Shown: positions 12,441 through 23,629 of the stretch, in pieces
How positions within the stretch are numbered: the stretch's first letter is position 1
Layout: each line of letters begins with the position of its first letter
Assembly (NCBI GenBank): GCA_030704615.1
Contig: CM060731.1
Span: 58,322,756-58,386,755 of the forward strand
Length of the DNA: 64,000 nucleotides
Direction: 5' to 3'
DNA from: Takakia lepidozioides
Lineage: Eukaryota > Streptophyta > Takakiopsida > Takakiales > Takakiaceae
The notes under the pieces: model-generated
Seen by the model: the letters and a program-made list of their open reading frames with translations, nothing else
What the model was told of the DNA's origin: nothing
The model's database searches: none
Program-made: the position numbers and the translations under genes

Positions 12441-13645
12441 ATCCATATTTCTCGGCGCCGAAATTCATCCAAGCGAATACTACTCTGGCACGATTCTTAC
12501 TTTGCCGCCAGCATTGCCCCTGACTGATGCCTGGCACAGGCCCTGTTGGAAACTGGCCATTTCTGACCATTTAACTATAATTTCTGGCGCCGTAAATTAT
12601 ACTTTATGTGCGGCCACGTCCCGTGCGACAAAGACCACTTCATGGATACTTTCTGTTTCAAATGAAAAAAAAAACGGCTACAATGCAACCTTAATTTTGA
12701 CAGAATTTGGTTTAATATGCCGATTTTCTCCATTAATATGCAGAATATTCCTTATATTCGTCGGAACGGGGTATTTCCAACGAATTCCGGAAAATTATCA
12801 TCCAAATCAAAAACGTAAATGCCGGGTTTGGAACGAATTTCGGCGTCGCAATTCATCGCGTCCATAGAAATGTAATATTGGAGTTACTCATTGGCGGACA
12901 GTAAGGATGAATTTCGGCGCCGAAATTGATCCATTTCAAAGAAAAATAAATATTGGAGGGAAGGCATTGGATGAATTTTTGGCGCCGAAATCCGGCGCTA
13001 ACCCTGGAAAGAATTTGGAGGGATGAGTCGGCTGAATTTCGGCGCCGAAATTCAGTGTCTCGCGAAGGAAAATACAAAATTCGGAGGACTTCGATGAATT
13101 CGGCGCCGAAATCATTGCTCGCGAAGGAAATAAAAAAATTCGGGAGGACTTTCGGATGAATTTCGGCGCCGCAATTCATTGCTCGCGAAGGAAAATAAAA
13201 ATATCTCCTGGACTTGAATGAATTTCGGCGCCGAAATTCAATGCTCGCGAAGAAAAAAAAAATCGGGAGGATTTGGTTGAATTTCGGCGCCGAAATTCAT
13301 TGCTCTCGAAGAAAAAGGAAAATAAAAGGGAGTACTGGATGAATTCGGCGCCAAAGTTCATCTGTCGCAAAGAAAAATAAAAACAGAAAGGACTTCCGAT
13401 GAATTCTGGCACCGAAATCCATAACGCAGGGCAGCAGATTAGGGTCGGAAAAGGAGATGAAGAATGAATTTCGGCGCCGAAATACATCCTTCTGCGAATC
13501 AGGATTACTGTCATTCGGAAGTCGGCACCGGATATCCGGACACGTGGTCAATCACGACTGTAATCAGGAACACATTATATCCGTATTTTTGGCATCTAAT
13601 CAACCCATATGTGCAGATACAATTTAATGAAGAAGAAGTTCATCC
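12441..13645. repeat. Second copy of the MULE-1 palindrome array, next to the gap
   Basis: From the gap to 13645 the sequence follows 26691-28021 block for block, including the same spacers between palindromes. Examples are the unit before the palindrome near 12905 compared with 27207, and the CGGACACGTGGT segment near 13540. It differs by many single-base insertions and deletions, for instance TTTCTCGGCGCC in place of TTTCGGCGCC. Similarity stops inside a palindrome half at about 13645, after GTTCATCCGAATT. It is either a fragment of another MULE-1-type element or an error-rich duplicate made during assembly. Confidence 0.85.
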
Positions 13646-14775
13646 GAATTGATAGGGGACTGAGAGTGGACAGGGATATCTCACCTCAAGGGTCAAATGG
13701 TTGCTGTGTCTTGGGTTCCTTTTCTTTGTTTTCAGTGTCTTCAGCCATCAGCCAAAGCAAGGCAGCCTTGGATGTTAAAACAATGGAGCCAGTGTAGAAC
13801 TAGCTTAGTGGAATGAGGAAAACAAGATGGTCATTCATGAAACTGATTTGAAGACTAAGAAGGGATGACGTGGATGGGGAAGAAAGTCAATGCTGTTTTG
13901 GGCTTTGGATCTGATTTCTAAAGTGTTCTCAACATGTGAATGACTGATGTTCGAAGTTGAGGAGAAAGGAGAGCTGTCAGGGTGTGTGATTCGAGATTTG
14001 TAGAATGGTTGTGAAGCACCTTGACCAAATAGGATCCACTTGGGGAAAGGTAGTGCAAGGACCAGTCACTGGAAAGAGAGAGAGAAAAAGACTGACAGAT
14101 GGGGCAGATTTGTCTCTTGTGTGACACGGTTGACTTCAATGATGGATGCACTAGATGCCTGCTGGATGTGCATTGCATTGCATAGTAGCCATGCTGTTGT
14201 GGATAAAAGTGAGGAACCCCACATGAAAGAAAAAGAGTGTGAGAGAAAGAAAAAGTGAAGAAGGGAGAAGATGATGAGGGATGGACAAATGGAGAGCCAA
14301 GGTCAGAAGACATGAACCCTGAATGATCAACTAGTGGGCCTGCAGTTCATGGCAGATCTGAGCTGCCCATCCACCTAGACCGTGATCTCATTACAAAAAG
14401 GGTCTTCCGACGTGTTGCTGACCAAGGAACTGCCCACAAGGGCAGTGTTTCATCACTGACATAGGGCTGATTGCATCACTGAATACATCGCACCAGCATA
14501 GCTGGTGCTGTACCTGCAGGTAGGGGATGTTGTGTAAAAGGTAGAACCAAGAGTGAACAACAATTTGACTCCCCATCCATGTCTTCTCTTCCGCTGCGGC
14601 GTGGATGAGGATTGCGTGAACTCTGATCACGAAGGAGCTGAGGGAAACCCACAGCCAAGTGACGACAGTTGGACGACTGTAAAACAACGTTTCTTTCTTT
14701 TGCTCCGCTAAAAATGGAGGGGAGCACAATTAGAATTATACAGAAGGGGATTCACGCCCCTTCTTTTCACACTAC
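13646..14775. other. Unassigned spacer left of retroelement A
   Basis: About 1.1 kb without a convincing gene. Short frames exist on both strands but none shows a known domain. No match was seen to the first 80 bp of the LTR families to the right, so the outer end of the retroelement A 3' LTR cannot be placed here with certainty. Confidence 0.4.
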
Positions 14776-15609
14776 ACTCTAAGCACTCAGCTTGCTCAGA
14801 ACAATCAGTCATGACCTGCAGCTAGTGAATCATGGTTGTGCTTCCTATTTGTATTCCTTCTTGCCTTCATGTTATCAATTTACCCTTCCGTGTATACTGA
14901 AGCATCAAATTGCTTCAGTATCTACTAGGTTCCAGTTAATCATGCATTCATTCCACAGCTTCACTCATGTCTCTCTACACAGTGTGATTGTATCGAATAA
15001 GTATCAGATTATGATTTATCAGGTAAATCAGGCCAATGCCATGGTGACTCTAATCGCCCTACAGTATCACTACAACTTTGCATGTACAAGCATCTACTGT
15101 TCATCTCTCCTCCTTCTCCGTGCTCTCGTTCTTGCTCTCCGCCTGATCTCCACTCATGCATGACCAAGAACCACTCCCCATGAAGTGCTCCTTTCCTGTT
15201 GCCGCTCTCCTTAATCTACCCCCAAGCTGTTCTAACCATCTAACTAACTAACCGTCATCCCTGAAGTAACACGTTCCCCCTACAGATGTCGTTCCCTGTC
15301 AATGATAACTGTTCCTCTTGTATTTTGACAGGCTGTGTCAAGCTGTGCTGAGCTGTGACTGGCTGTGTCGGGCTGTGCGAAGCTGTGGCGGCTGTGTGTC
15401 GGGCTGCGTCTGACTGTGATGGGTTGTGTGAAGCTGTGTGGAGCTGTGTCGGGCTGTGTACAGCTGTGCGAAGCTGTGGCGGGCTGTGTAACCCCCCTAA
15501 AGCCTGCTGCTGCCACCCCTAAGGCTCATGTTGGACTCAGTCTGCGCAAAAATTAAGGGTACCCCACAGAACCCGTAAAAGCGTCTAAGTCCCAAGCAGC
15601 CCTCTAACA
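14776..15609 (-). repeat. 3' LTR of retroelement A (outer end diverged)
   Basis: This block matches the 5' LTR pieces at 40258-40570 and 51204-51735 in order, ending CTCTAACA at 15609. It contains the sequence ACAAGCATCTACTGTTC intact near 15090, which is the empty version of the MULE-2 insertion site. A GGCTGTG-rich minisatellite lies at about 15325-15490. The first 80-90 bp expected from the other LTRs (starting TGTC) are replaced by unrelated sequence, so the left boundary is approximate. Confidence 0.85.
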
Positions 15610-15627
15610 TTACCCCTCCCCCTCTAA
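15610..15627 (-). other. Polypurine tract of retroelement A
   Basis: On the minus strand the bases just before the LTR read AGAGGGGGAGGGGTAA, the position and composition expected of the plus-strand primer of an LTR retrotransposon. Retroelement B has the same feature next to its 3' LTR at 60586-60602. Confidence 0.8.
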
Positions 15628-15647
15628 AAAAGCCGTGTCCTCACGAT

Positions 15648-18600
15648 TTACTGTTTGGGATTAGCAAATCTTTGTGAGCGAGCATCCTTCTGACGGTGAG
15701 AGTCTCGTGAAGGACTCTGTGTGCGAGCCCGAGTCCTGTCACTGGCGGATGGAGATGATTGAGCACTACTTGGAAATGTCTGACCCTCCTTTGGCTGATA
15801 ACGAGGTAACCTCTCAGGCATAGGAGATCCCCGTCGTTTCTTCTCTGCCATCTGAAGTGCATAGTCCTCTGCCATGTCAAAAGAGTCCGCGGAAGAAACA
15901 GTAGTATCAGAATCCTCGTCCCCCCTTAGGTGTTTTAACGGCCGAACTTTAAGTGGAATCCTGTGTAGCATACAATGTGGTCCCACCATGTCTGGAAGTT
16001 TAAACTGTACAACTTGCTGTAAGCGTTTGCAAGCAAAATTAGTGAACGTCCTGAACTCCTTATCTGTATAGGTAAGAGGTGTGCCAATGACTTTGGAACA
16101 GTGTAAGTATTTCCAGGCTTCATGTCCCTTAAAGAAAATATCCTCAGGGCCAAATTTTTGTGTTGTCAAATTGTTCCAAGCCGAATGAAACCATGTACGA
16201 AGTTGGGAATCCTTCTGCATCATAACTTTTGCATCATATAGGTACATATGAGGTGGCACTTAAGGTAAGACCCAATGATCCCCACTGGAATAACTCAGAA
16301 ATCAGGATTGCATCCTCTGCTGCTCAATGTGATAACGTGCCAGAAAACAAGCAGCATAGTATAATCCACAGCCCATGACAATACTTGATACCTCCTTGGT
16401 CTTGGTATAAATGTACCCATGTACAACTTGGAAGGCAATTAATTCCTTAAGCATGGTACCTTCTTCAGACCACTACCTCGCAAAGTGATGATCCTCAATG
16501 GGTCGATTGTTCGAAGAAACCTTAGTCTGAGTTGCCACTGACAACCAAATGCGCATGATCTGGTAGTAATGTGCCAATGACTGCGGAGGACTAAATTCCT
16601 TTCAAGCCAAATCCAACACAATGGGAATTTGGTTGAAGGGCATAATCATAGCCCGACTGTACTCCCGTGCAATAGGAGTCTTAGGTGGGTTAAAAGCAGC
16701 ATCCTCCCATACCTCAGGCTGTGGTGTGGCTGTAGTAACAACAGGGTCAGCTACCTGCACAGCCATCTGCTGTGGTATTGGTACCACTGGCCCTTCTACC
16801 ACTGGCATCTCATGTATCGGTATCTCCTGCACCCCATGCAAAGAAGATTGAAAAATTAGAGACCTGGCATGTAAATAAGTAGCCATGAGCTGCTCCTCAG
16901 GAACAAAGACTCTCTTGTCAATATTTGAACTCAGGTCATCCACTTGAGTCTGCAGACCGTCCACGTCCTCCTATAGCTCCGCTATCCTACTATAGACATT
17001 GTCTATAGTAGTTGTGGCAATGTTCTGCACCTGCAATCTGAGCTCATTCATCTTGCCCTAAGTGAGCTTTCGTGGTGCTTTGCCTTCTACTGGCCCTAGG
17101 ACTGTTTGTTGCAACTCCAGGATATACCTCTCCTGGTCAGCCTCAACCTGTCTATATTGTTTGAAAGTATTCTCATTGCGATAGATTGTATTCTTCATAT
17201 CAACAATGAGTTTGGCTTGCTCTATTATCTCAGCTTCTGCCCTCATACATCTCTCCCCTTGTCTGTTAACTTCTGATGTAGTTTGCTCAAGAGTAGTTGT
17301 GAGTGTAGCACATTGTATGGTCATCTTCTCAGGTACTGCCTCCAACTCTGTATGTAGTACATTCACTTCTTGCAACTTGCCCTCATGCTTCACCTGCATT
17401 TGGTATAACTGTTGCTTATATGCTTCATGCAACTGGTCCTGCTCGAGGCCTGCTTCAATCAAATGTCCCTTGGCCAACTGCAAAGCAACCTTTGTGTCCT
17501 CCAACTCCTGCTGTAACTTGAGATTGACCTCCTCATCTACCTTGTTAGCACACTCCGTGGCAATTCGAGCCTCAAACTCTTTCCTGAGTTCTTCCCTCAA
17601 AGCTGCCAATTGGGTAGATGGAACATGGGATTTCACATAAGTGCCCAACAAATTAAGTGTCATGCTTATGGAACTCATAAGCATGGCCTGTTGAGGGTCA
17701 TCATGGTGACCTTGCTGCTGTTCTCCCTGATCCTCCACTGTGTGATGCCTCACCAACCATTCAGGCCATTGTCCCACCAGATTCTTTTCCTGAACCACCT
17801 CATTCTCCACCGGTTTTGCAGTGTCCTTATTTTCTACCCCTGGTACCTCCGTCACAGGTGTGGGTATTACATGCACAGCAGGGTTTTCCCTGGACAAGCG
17901 CTGCACCTCTGAAACAACTGATTCCTTACCAAGCCAGAGTTTTCATAGAGAAGGTCACCCTTCTCAATTTCGGCCACGACCTGCTCTGTAGTGGGAATGT
18001 CCAAGCCTTCTCCGTCCAGAGCAATTGGGGGTTGTGTCACAGCATACTCTAACTGTGGAACCTCTAAAACAACTGAGTCAACTGGTTGTGGTGGCTGTGG
18101 TATCGAAGTGACTTCCTTTTCCCTCTCCGAAGGCCGTGCTTCCAATAATAACAGCTCTCTGTGCTGCTGTGCCCCATCCTGCACAAAAGCTTGGGAAACA
18201 TTATCTTGCGGTTTCCGTGAAGCCAGTGGATCGGCCACTACAGTCATACCCCACTTCTGTCTCTTAGACTGGTGTTGCCCTGCCAGTCCACCCTCACTAT
18301 GTGAAGAGCCCTGCTCTTCAATTGCAGTGATTTCTGCCTCAAACACTCCCATCTCCTTACGTTCTCGAGTATCAAGTATGCAAAAATCAAGAATGATTTG
18401 GGCAATGACTGGACCAGTCATAATGATCGGAGACTTAGCAGCAGTGCCCTGTAACCTCTTCATCTCGTCCACCAGACCATTGTACATTAACTCCGTCCAA
18501 GCTACATCCTCTCCCCTCAAAGCTTTCAGGATCTCTTGTGTGAATGACCCCCGCTCAAATACTGTTGGTTCTATTTCATGGCAAACAGAACGTTCAATAT

Positions 18601-19442
18601 TTGGCCAACTTCTCTGAGCCCTGGGTACTTGACTTTGGTACGGGCGTAACCTTGAGTTTTAAAGAAACTCCCTTCTTGGAACAAATTCCCTATCTGCAAT
18701 CTTGCCCTGTGCTCATCCACATCCACATGACCTGATGGAAAATCAAACAATTGCTGCAGGTACTGGGGAGTAATTTCTATATCTACTCCCCTCACCTGAG
18801 TAACTCCCGTCCGAGGCTCAAAGTTCTGAAGGAATTGAATCATATACTGCCAATGATGCAAGGACCAGTCCTTGCGTAGCAACCCCCCAATCGCAACTCC
18901 CTTAGCAGCTGCACTGCCTGCGGTGCTGCAATTGTTTGCTTCTGCAGTATCGTGGTGCTCTTCACCCTGATATCCTCCATTCCCCTCACTCTCTTCATTC
19001 TAGACAAACAAAAAGGCTTTGTTTGAAACAGCTGAAGGAAAGCTTGCAGGGCACAGAGCATGAAGGTATGGTTGGCACAGAATGGAACAGATAAGTGCGT
19101 ATAAGCCTGTGGGGCTTGCAAGTATTGAGTGAGAGAAAATGTACTCTCAATTCGTCCGTCCTTGCGCCACTGTGTGAGAAGTAAAGCGAGTGTATAATCT
19201 GTTACATCCGCCATAGCTACAAAGCTAGTGCTTTGATTGCCCCTCCCGTCGAGACATTGGCTATTCAGAGCCACCCCGACTCTTCCGCTCATAACACTTC
19301 CTATTTCTTGTTCTTGTTTCTTGGAGGGAACCACCTGCATGTAATTTGCTCTCCTGATTGGCTGTGGCCTACTTAGATAATTTCTTAATTCCACCCCCCT
19401 CCGTGGACATTCCCACCTGGAATGTCCAGTAGGACAGCACAT
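15648..19442 (-). pseudogene. 3' additional gene of retroelement A (coiled-coil protein, broken)
   Basis: Downstream of integrase on the same strand. The likely N-terminus reads MADVTDYTLALLL (near 19213). A domain near 18880-18570 with RGVDIEITPQYLQQLF resembles the plant-transposon-associated domain seen in 3' genes of Tat-like elements. It is followed by an acidic, glutamine-rich coiled coil (17906-17058) and a basic tail with EKKRRGSPMPERLPRYQP (near 15830). The same protein is almost continuous in retroelement B (60627-63726), which shows where A is broken: near 18880, 17900, 16970 and 16260. In this family such extra genes have no agreed function. The long coiled coil suggests a structural or partner-binding role, which is inference. 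Confidence 0.65.
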
Positions 19443-19784
19443 GTGACATAGGTCCCTCTTTTCTGTACTCGGAAAGGGTTCCGTTACCCTTACTCTAAAT
19501 GCATTAATGGGCCCACAATTAGTATTAGCTGCTGTACCGGGTAGGTACTTTGACGGCCCTATTTGTCCTCTTGCATGATGAAACCCTTTTTTGCAATCGA
19601 TTTAGTGCGGTGTGCTTTGCCTTAGTGGCCACATGTCTGTTTCTAGACACGCCCCCGACTTCCCCGCTCCGCATGGCATATTCTCCAAGTTTGACTTCCA
19701 AACTTCTTCTTCACTTTGATGGCCACTTTTTTGACGTTGACCCGCGTCCACCTGTCACTGACCCTATGGTCTGTGTAACCTGCA

Positions 19785-19905
19785 TGGGCTGTGTTGGGCT
19801 AAAACAGGCTGTGTGGCACTGTGATGGGCTGTGATAGGCTGTGTGACACTGTGATGGGCTGTGTCACGCTGTGATGGGCCGTGATGGGTTGTGATAGCTA
19901 TGCGA
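19785..19905. repeat. GGCTGTGT/TGTGATGG minisatellite inside retroelement A
   Basis: Short tandem units such as GGCTGTGTGGCACTGTGAT lie between the end of pol and the extra gene. They resemble the minisatellites inside the LTRs (about 15325-15490, 51455-51620, 60130-60460). Confidence 0.7.
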
Positions 19906-20236
19906 ACACCTGTACTTTCTGCCCTGGTCATATACGCTTGGCTTAGCGACAAGTGCTCCATACTCTGTTGGTATCACTGGCGCAGCCCGTGACTGTTTTT
20001 GCGTTTCAACATGCAAATCGTGCTGCAATGGTTTGTCATGGATACCACTGTACCCCTTCAACTTATTGGCATTGACTCTTCCCAGCATTTCTTTGTTAAT
20101 GGTTTGTAACATGGCGGTGTTATTATCATACATCTTCTGTATGACATAAGGTCCTTTCCATGGTGATTTAAGCTTAGAAGCTTTAATTTTCCCCTTCTTC
20201 TGCAACCACAGAACCAAATCTCCCGTCTTAAAAGTC
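19864..20236 (-). pseudogene. Integrase C-terminal part of retroelement A (severed by MULE-1)
   Basis: Minus-strand frame with VLWLQKKGKIKASKLK and WKGPYVIQKMYD, typical of the C-terminal tail of Ty3/gypsy integrases. It is the continuation of the integrase that breaks off at 34058 on the far side of MULE-1. Taking out MULE-1 and one copy of the 9-bp duplication brings the two halves back into one reading frame, which confirms the insertion model. Confidence 0.85.
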
Positions 20237-20245
20237 TTTAATTTA
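20237..20245. repeat. Target site duplication of MULE-1, left copy
   Basis: TTTAATTTA directly abuts the left end of MULE-1 and is repeated at 34058-34066. Nine bases is the usual length for Mutator-like elements. Confidence 0.9.
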
Positions 20246-20313
20246 GAGGTTTACTATTTCATGAGCGCATGAGCCCATGAGCCTATGAGCCTATGAGCTC
20301 ATGAGCGGGCATC
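20246..20313 (+). repeat. Left terminal inverted repeat of MULE-1
   Basis: It begins GAGGTTTACTATTTC and continues with tandem CATGAGC/CTATGAGC units up to GCGGGCAT. It pairs with 33990-34057, which has the same order in inverse orientation (GCTATTCCATGAGC, then repeated CATGAGC, then GCGGGCATGG). Confidence 0.85.
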
Positions 20314-20408
20314 CGCGGAATTGGAATTTTCCTGCCTTTATTGACGGTGTTATGTCCTCTTACCTCGGTAATAGGGTCTGTTTCTCCTGGTCCAGGATGC
20401 GGAATGAG

Positions 20409-20692
20409 GAATTTCGGCGCCGTTATTCCCAAGAGCAGTGTGCTGAAATGGTGTTTTGAAGACATCCACCGGGGTATTTCGGCACCGAAATTACCTCTTA
20501 AAATGTGATATAGTGCGGTATTTAAAGGCGCAGAACGGGCAATTTCGGCGCCGAAATACCCAAGTGGAATGTGGTGAAGTGCCTTGTGCTGAAGGCTTCC
20601 ATCGCAATATTTTGGTGCAGTAATTCATCCGTGGAATTTTTGAGGCCCATATAACGAAGGCGCAAACTAGGCTATTTCGGCGCCAAATTTCC
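20409..20692. repeat. Left subterminal palindrome array of MULE-1
   Basis: Five sites related to ATTTCGGCGCCGAAAT start at about 20409, 20474, 20541, 20607 and 20673, spacing 65-67 bp. The fourth is degenerate (ATTTTGGTGCAGTAAT). No coding sequence overlaps. Confidence 0.8.
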
Positions 20693-20936
20693 CAATAGGA
20701 ATGTTAAAAACGGCAGGGTTTTCATGGCTTCAAGTTCCCGGCTCGATGGTGTGCATAAATTACTTGTAGGGTTCTTCACTGAAGTTTGCGTCTCTTCTGC
20801 TTTTATTATAGATTTTGGTTGGCGGAAGAAATGTAGGGAATGGACAAGCAGTCTGAACACAATGATTTTTCAAATCGTCAATATTTTCATTAAGTGTTTC
20901 AGAACTGTACAACAAAAGGATCCAAATGAGACTTTG

Positions 20937-21460
20937 CTATGGTGAGGATCCGCTATCACTGTCCGATGCATCCCCGCCCTCATGCAAGGATGGCTGCCTT
21001 CCACCTGCCTCCGAACCTGCACTGCCGCTACCGCTGTTACTCTGAGAAGCCCTCCCCTCAAAAATACCATCCTCACCAGCCGGAACTGTCCACCTGGGTG
21101 CGGAAGTGTCCTCGACATTCCCCTCGCTCTCGGACGCGGATTCTATTACGAACTTCCCTACTCTGCCTTTCACAATTCTATGTTTGGCCTCACGCCTCAT
21201 TATAATTCTCTGCTCATTCCCGTATGTCAATTGCTCTAACCGAGTAGGCCTATCCTCCCTCCTGATGGCTTCTTTGGCAGCCGTGTCTGCATAGGCTGGT
21301 AGAAAAAAGGGCTTCTGGGGACTCGCGAGAAACGATTTTCTGGCAAAGAATGGCCGATGCGATTCTGTCTCCTCCTCTGCAACAGGGTCCGATTCGAGCA
21401 AGTCTCCCAGCTTCTCCTCGTCGGACGACTCTGCAAGGCTGAGTGTACGCACAAACATAG
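20937..21460 (-). CDS. Acidic, serine-rich protein of MULE-1 (unknown function)
   Basis: A minus-strand frame codes for about 170 residues starting around SSDEEKLGDLLESDP and ending SDSDSGSSP. It has an acidic first part, a basic middle (RREDRPTRLEQL, RREAKHRIVKGRVGKF) and a Ser/Gly/Asp-rich C-terminus. An upstream exon at about 21551-21600 (RPKPLPPMPVFE, with a GTGAGT donor) may join it. Sequence further upstream contains a palindrome site and is probably noncoding. No family is recognised. The composition resembles nuclear acidic tails. The start is undefined. Confidence 0.45.
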
Positions 21461-21770
21461 AATGAAGTACATTAGAGAATTCAAACAGGGAATCATCGGC
21501 AGGTTGCATGGTCCCTACAACCGAAACCAATACACTTACTATGGTGCAACTCACTCGAAGACAGGCATTGGGGGAAGCGGCTTCGGGCGCCCCTGCATCG
21601 AACGAATTTCCCGGACTTCCTCCTCTTCATCTTCCTCCTCTCCTTCCACGTCCTCTTGCTTACTCTTGTTTACTCCGTATTTCGGTGCCAAAATACCTTG
21701 TGCATTGACAACTTCCACTTGCATGATGCATCGGTAGAATGATTTTTGTTGAACTGCCTCGTGATTGCAG

Positions 21771-23598
21771 GTACATAAACTTTGCACTCATTCCGTCCGG
21801 AGCCATTCAAAGGGTTCCACCATTCTTCCTGGCGTGGAGGACACCTGGAGGTCGTGGAACGATGTACACAGAAGTAATGGCGAATGAGTGGCATGCCGAG
21901 CATTTGGTAGACTGCCCCTGGTATGTGGATCTCCCAAGTGGGACCGTTGACCTCTCGGAGGTTAACTTGAAGAAGGAAGCGAATGCCAGGGCTGTGAAGG
22001 CGCAATCGGATCCCCAACCAGAGGACGCGGAAAGACTGAAAGCAGAGGAGGCAGCCAAGTAGAAAGCACTGAGAAAGTCAGCCAAGGCGGCAGCGTTGGC
22101 GAAGGAGCAGATGGAGAAGCAGGCAGCTGAGCAGCCCAAGGACAAGAAGAAAAGAACGCGCAAACAGGGGCAAGAGACGAAGACCCCCACACCCAAGAAG
22201 AAGAAGCAGCAACACAGTCAGCCAGATGAGGAGGATTCCGACGACGATTTCCAGCAGGAAAACACCCAGGGGGCCACACCTCGTCCGAAAATTCACAAGG
22301 GCCAGCGCTCCGGGGGGTCGGCTGCAAAGAGATCACTATACGAGGATGCACCTGGCAGACCCTACCGTGCGGTGCACATTGCGGGCAGGGAAGTCCTCAA
22401 AACACCCACAATTGTGGAGTGTGTTAATGAAAATTTCCTAACTGCTCTGACCAGAAGGCTGGAGATAACGAGATTGAGGAAGGCGATCGAGGCCCACCAG
22501 GGGAAGGGGAAGAGGAAGGCCACTGGCAATGATATGGAGGACACTCCTGGCTACACAAAGATGATGGAGTATTTTGTGGCGATGAGCCACGGCAAAAAGA
22601 GCACAGTCGGGGGCAGGGCGGTGAAAGCCTCCATCGACATGATCCTTGTGGATATCCCGGATGGGCAAGAGATACTGGGGCTGGGCTCAGTTCCCTGGTG
22701 GAACAAGTACGACGAAAGATACTGGAGCCACACATTCGGTTCGCAGCCAACATGTTGGACGACGTTGGCTGTGTTGTTGTGCTAGCAGCCGATGGAGAAG
22801 TCACTGAGAATGATATCAAAGTATGGACGGGGAGAAGTGCAGCACCCATCCTGAAACAGATCTGGACTTGCATCAACACGCAGGGTCTTCTCAACGATGG
22901 CCAGAAGGTATGCTGTGGTTCTCCTCTGCTATGTCAATTTCTGCGCCGAAATTGCCCCTGTACGTGTAGGCCACCTCTGACGTTTTCATTTCCTTCTCTG
23001 CAGACTCTTATCTTTCAGGCATTTTGCTTCGTGAAGGAACATTCAAAATTCAAATTACGTGAAGCAGGAAGACTTGTTGATTCCACAGTTGATCCACTGG
23101 AGTATAACGTCCTGTTCAACCATGTGGGAGAGAAGGACATTCTTTGTGATTTGTCGGGCAAGCCATGGAGGTATGGCAGGACCAGGAGTCCTGCATTCAT
23201 CCAGACGCTCATGGAAACGTGTACGGATGTTGAAGGCAGGGTCCTTGACGTCACTGCAAATACAGGTGAGAACGTTAATTGAATGCGGCACCGAAATTGA
23301 CACCATTTCCGTTTCTGTACGTTTGCTTGTGCGAGGAAGCGACTCATTCTTGAGTTTGGCTGTGGTTGTGTCGTATGAATTCGCAGGTGCCTGTATGTGG
23401 GCGGGAAGGATGTCGAACCGATTTGTGTTCTCATTTGAGGGGGATACGGCCTTGTACGATTACAATTTGGCGGGCCTTCAGCGTCTGCCTCCGACTGAGG
23501 ATCCCAAAAAGACCGTGCCCCAATTACCCAGAACTCACATCTTGCAGAGGTATATTTCGGCACCGCAATATCCATCGCTGCTTAACCAAATCATCTAA
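21771..23598 (+). pseudogene. Amino-methyltransferase-like protein of MULE-1 (beta-class motif order, degenerate motif IV, broken)
   Basis: Exons from splice sites: about 21771-22907, 23004-23265 and 23397-23598. The first exon has an N-terminal domain shared with MULE-2 (FFLAWRTPGG, PWYVDLPSGT), a lysine-rich nuclear-localisation-like stretch (KDKKKRTRK, PKKKKQQ), then SIDMILVDIPDG at the place of the catalytic D-P-P-Y motif IV. Motif I lies at the C-terminal side: RSPAFIQTLMET, RVLDVTANTG (across the second intron) and FVFSFEGD. The order IV before I is that of beta-class N6-adenine/N4-cytosine DNA methyltransferases. Motif IV here is D-I-P-D, so catalysis is doubtful. Defects are a TAG at about 22060 and a frameshift near 22733. 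Its 3' end is 31 bp from the convergent ParB-like gene. Confidence 0.6.
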
Positions 23599-23629
23599 AC
23601 TGCAAATAGGGGGATGCATTGTCAGCAGA

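Noticed and set aside
11748-12867. Long frames spanning the N gap
   Set aside because: They consist mostly of undetermined residues and join unrelated sequence.
14391-14729. Minus-strand frames as possible gene exons
   Set aside because: No recognisable domain, no consistent splice sites and no similarity elsewhere in the window.
14792-15163. Plus-strand frames in the LTR (also 40299-40694 and 59690-59899)
   Set aside because: They are LTR noncoding sequence repeated in all family copies.
17206-17640. Cys/Ser-rich plus-strand frames (also 62549-62928)
   Set aside because: They are antisense shadows of the coiled-coil gene on the minus strand.
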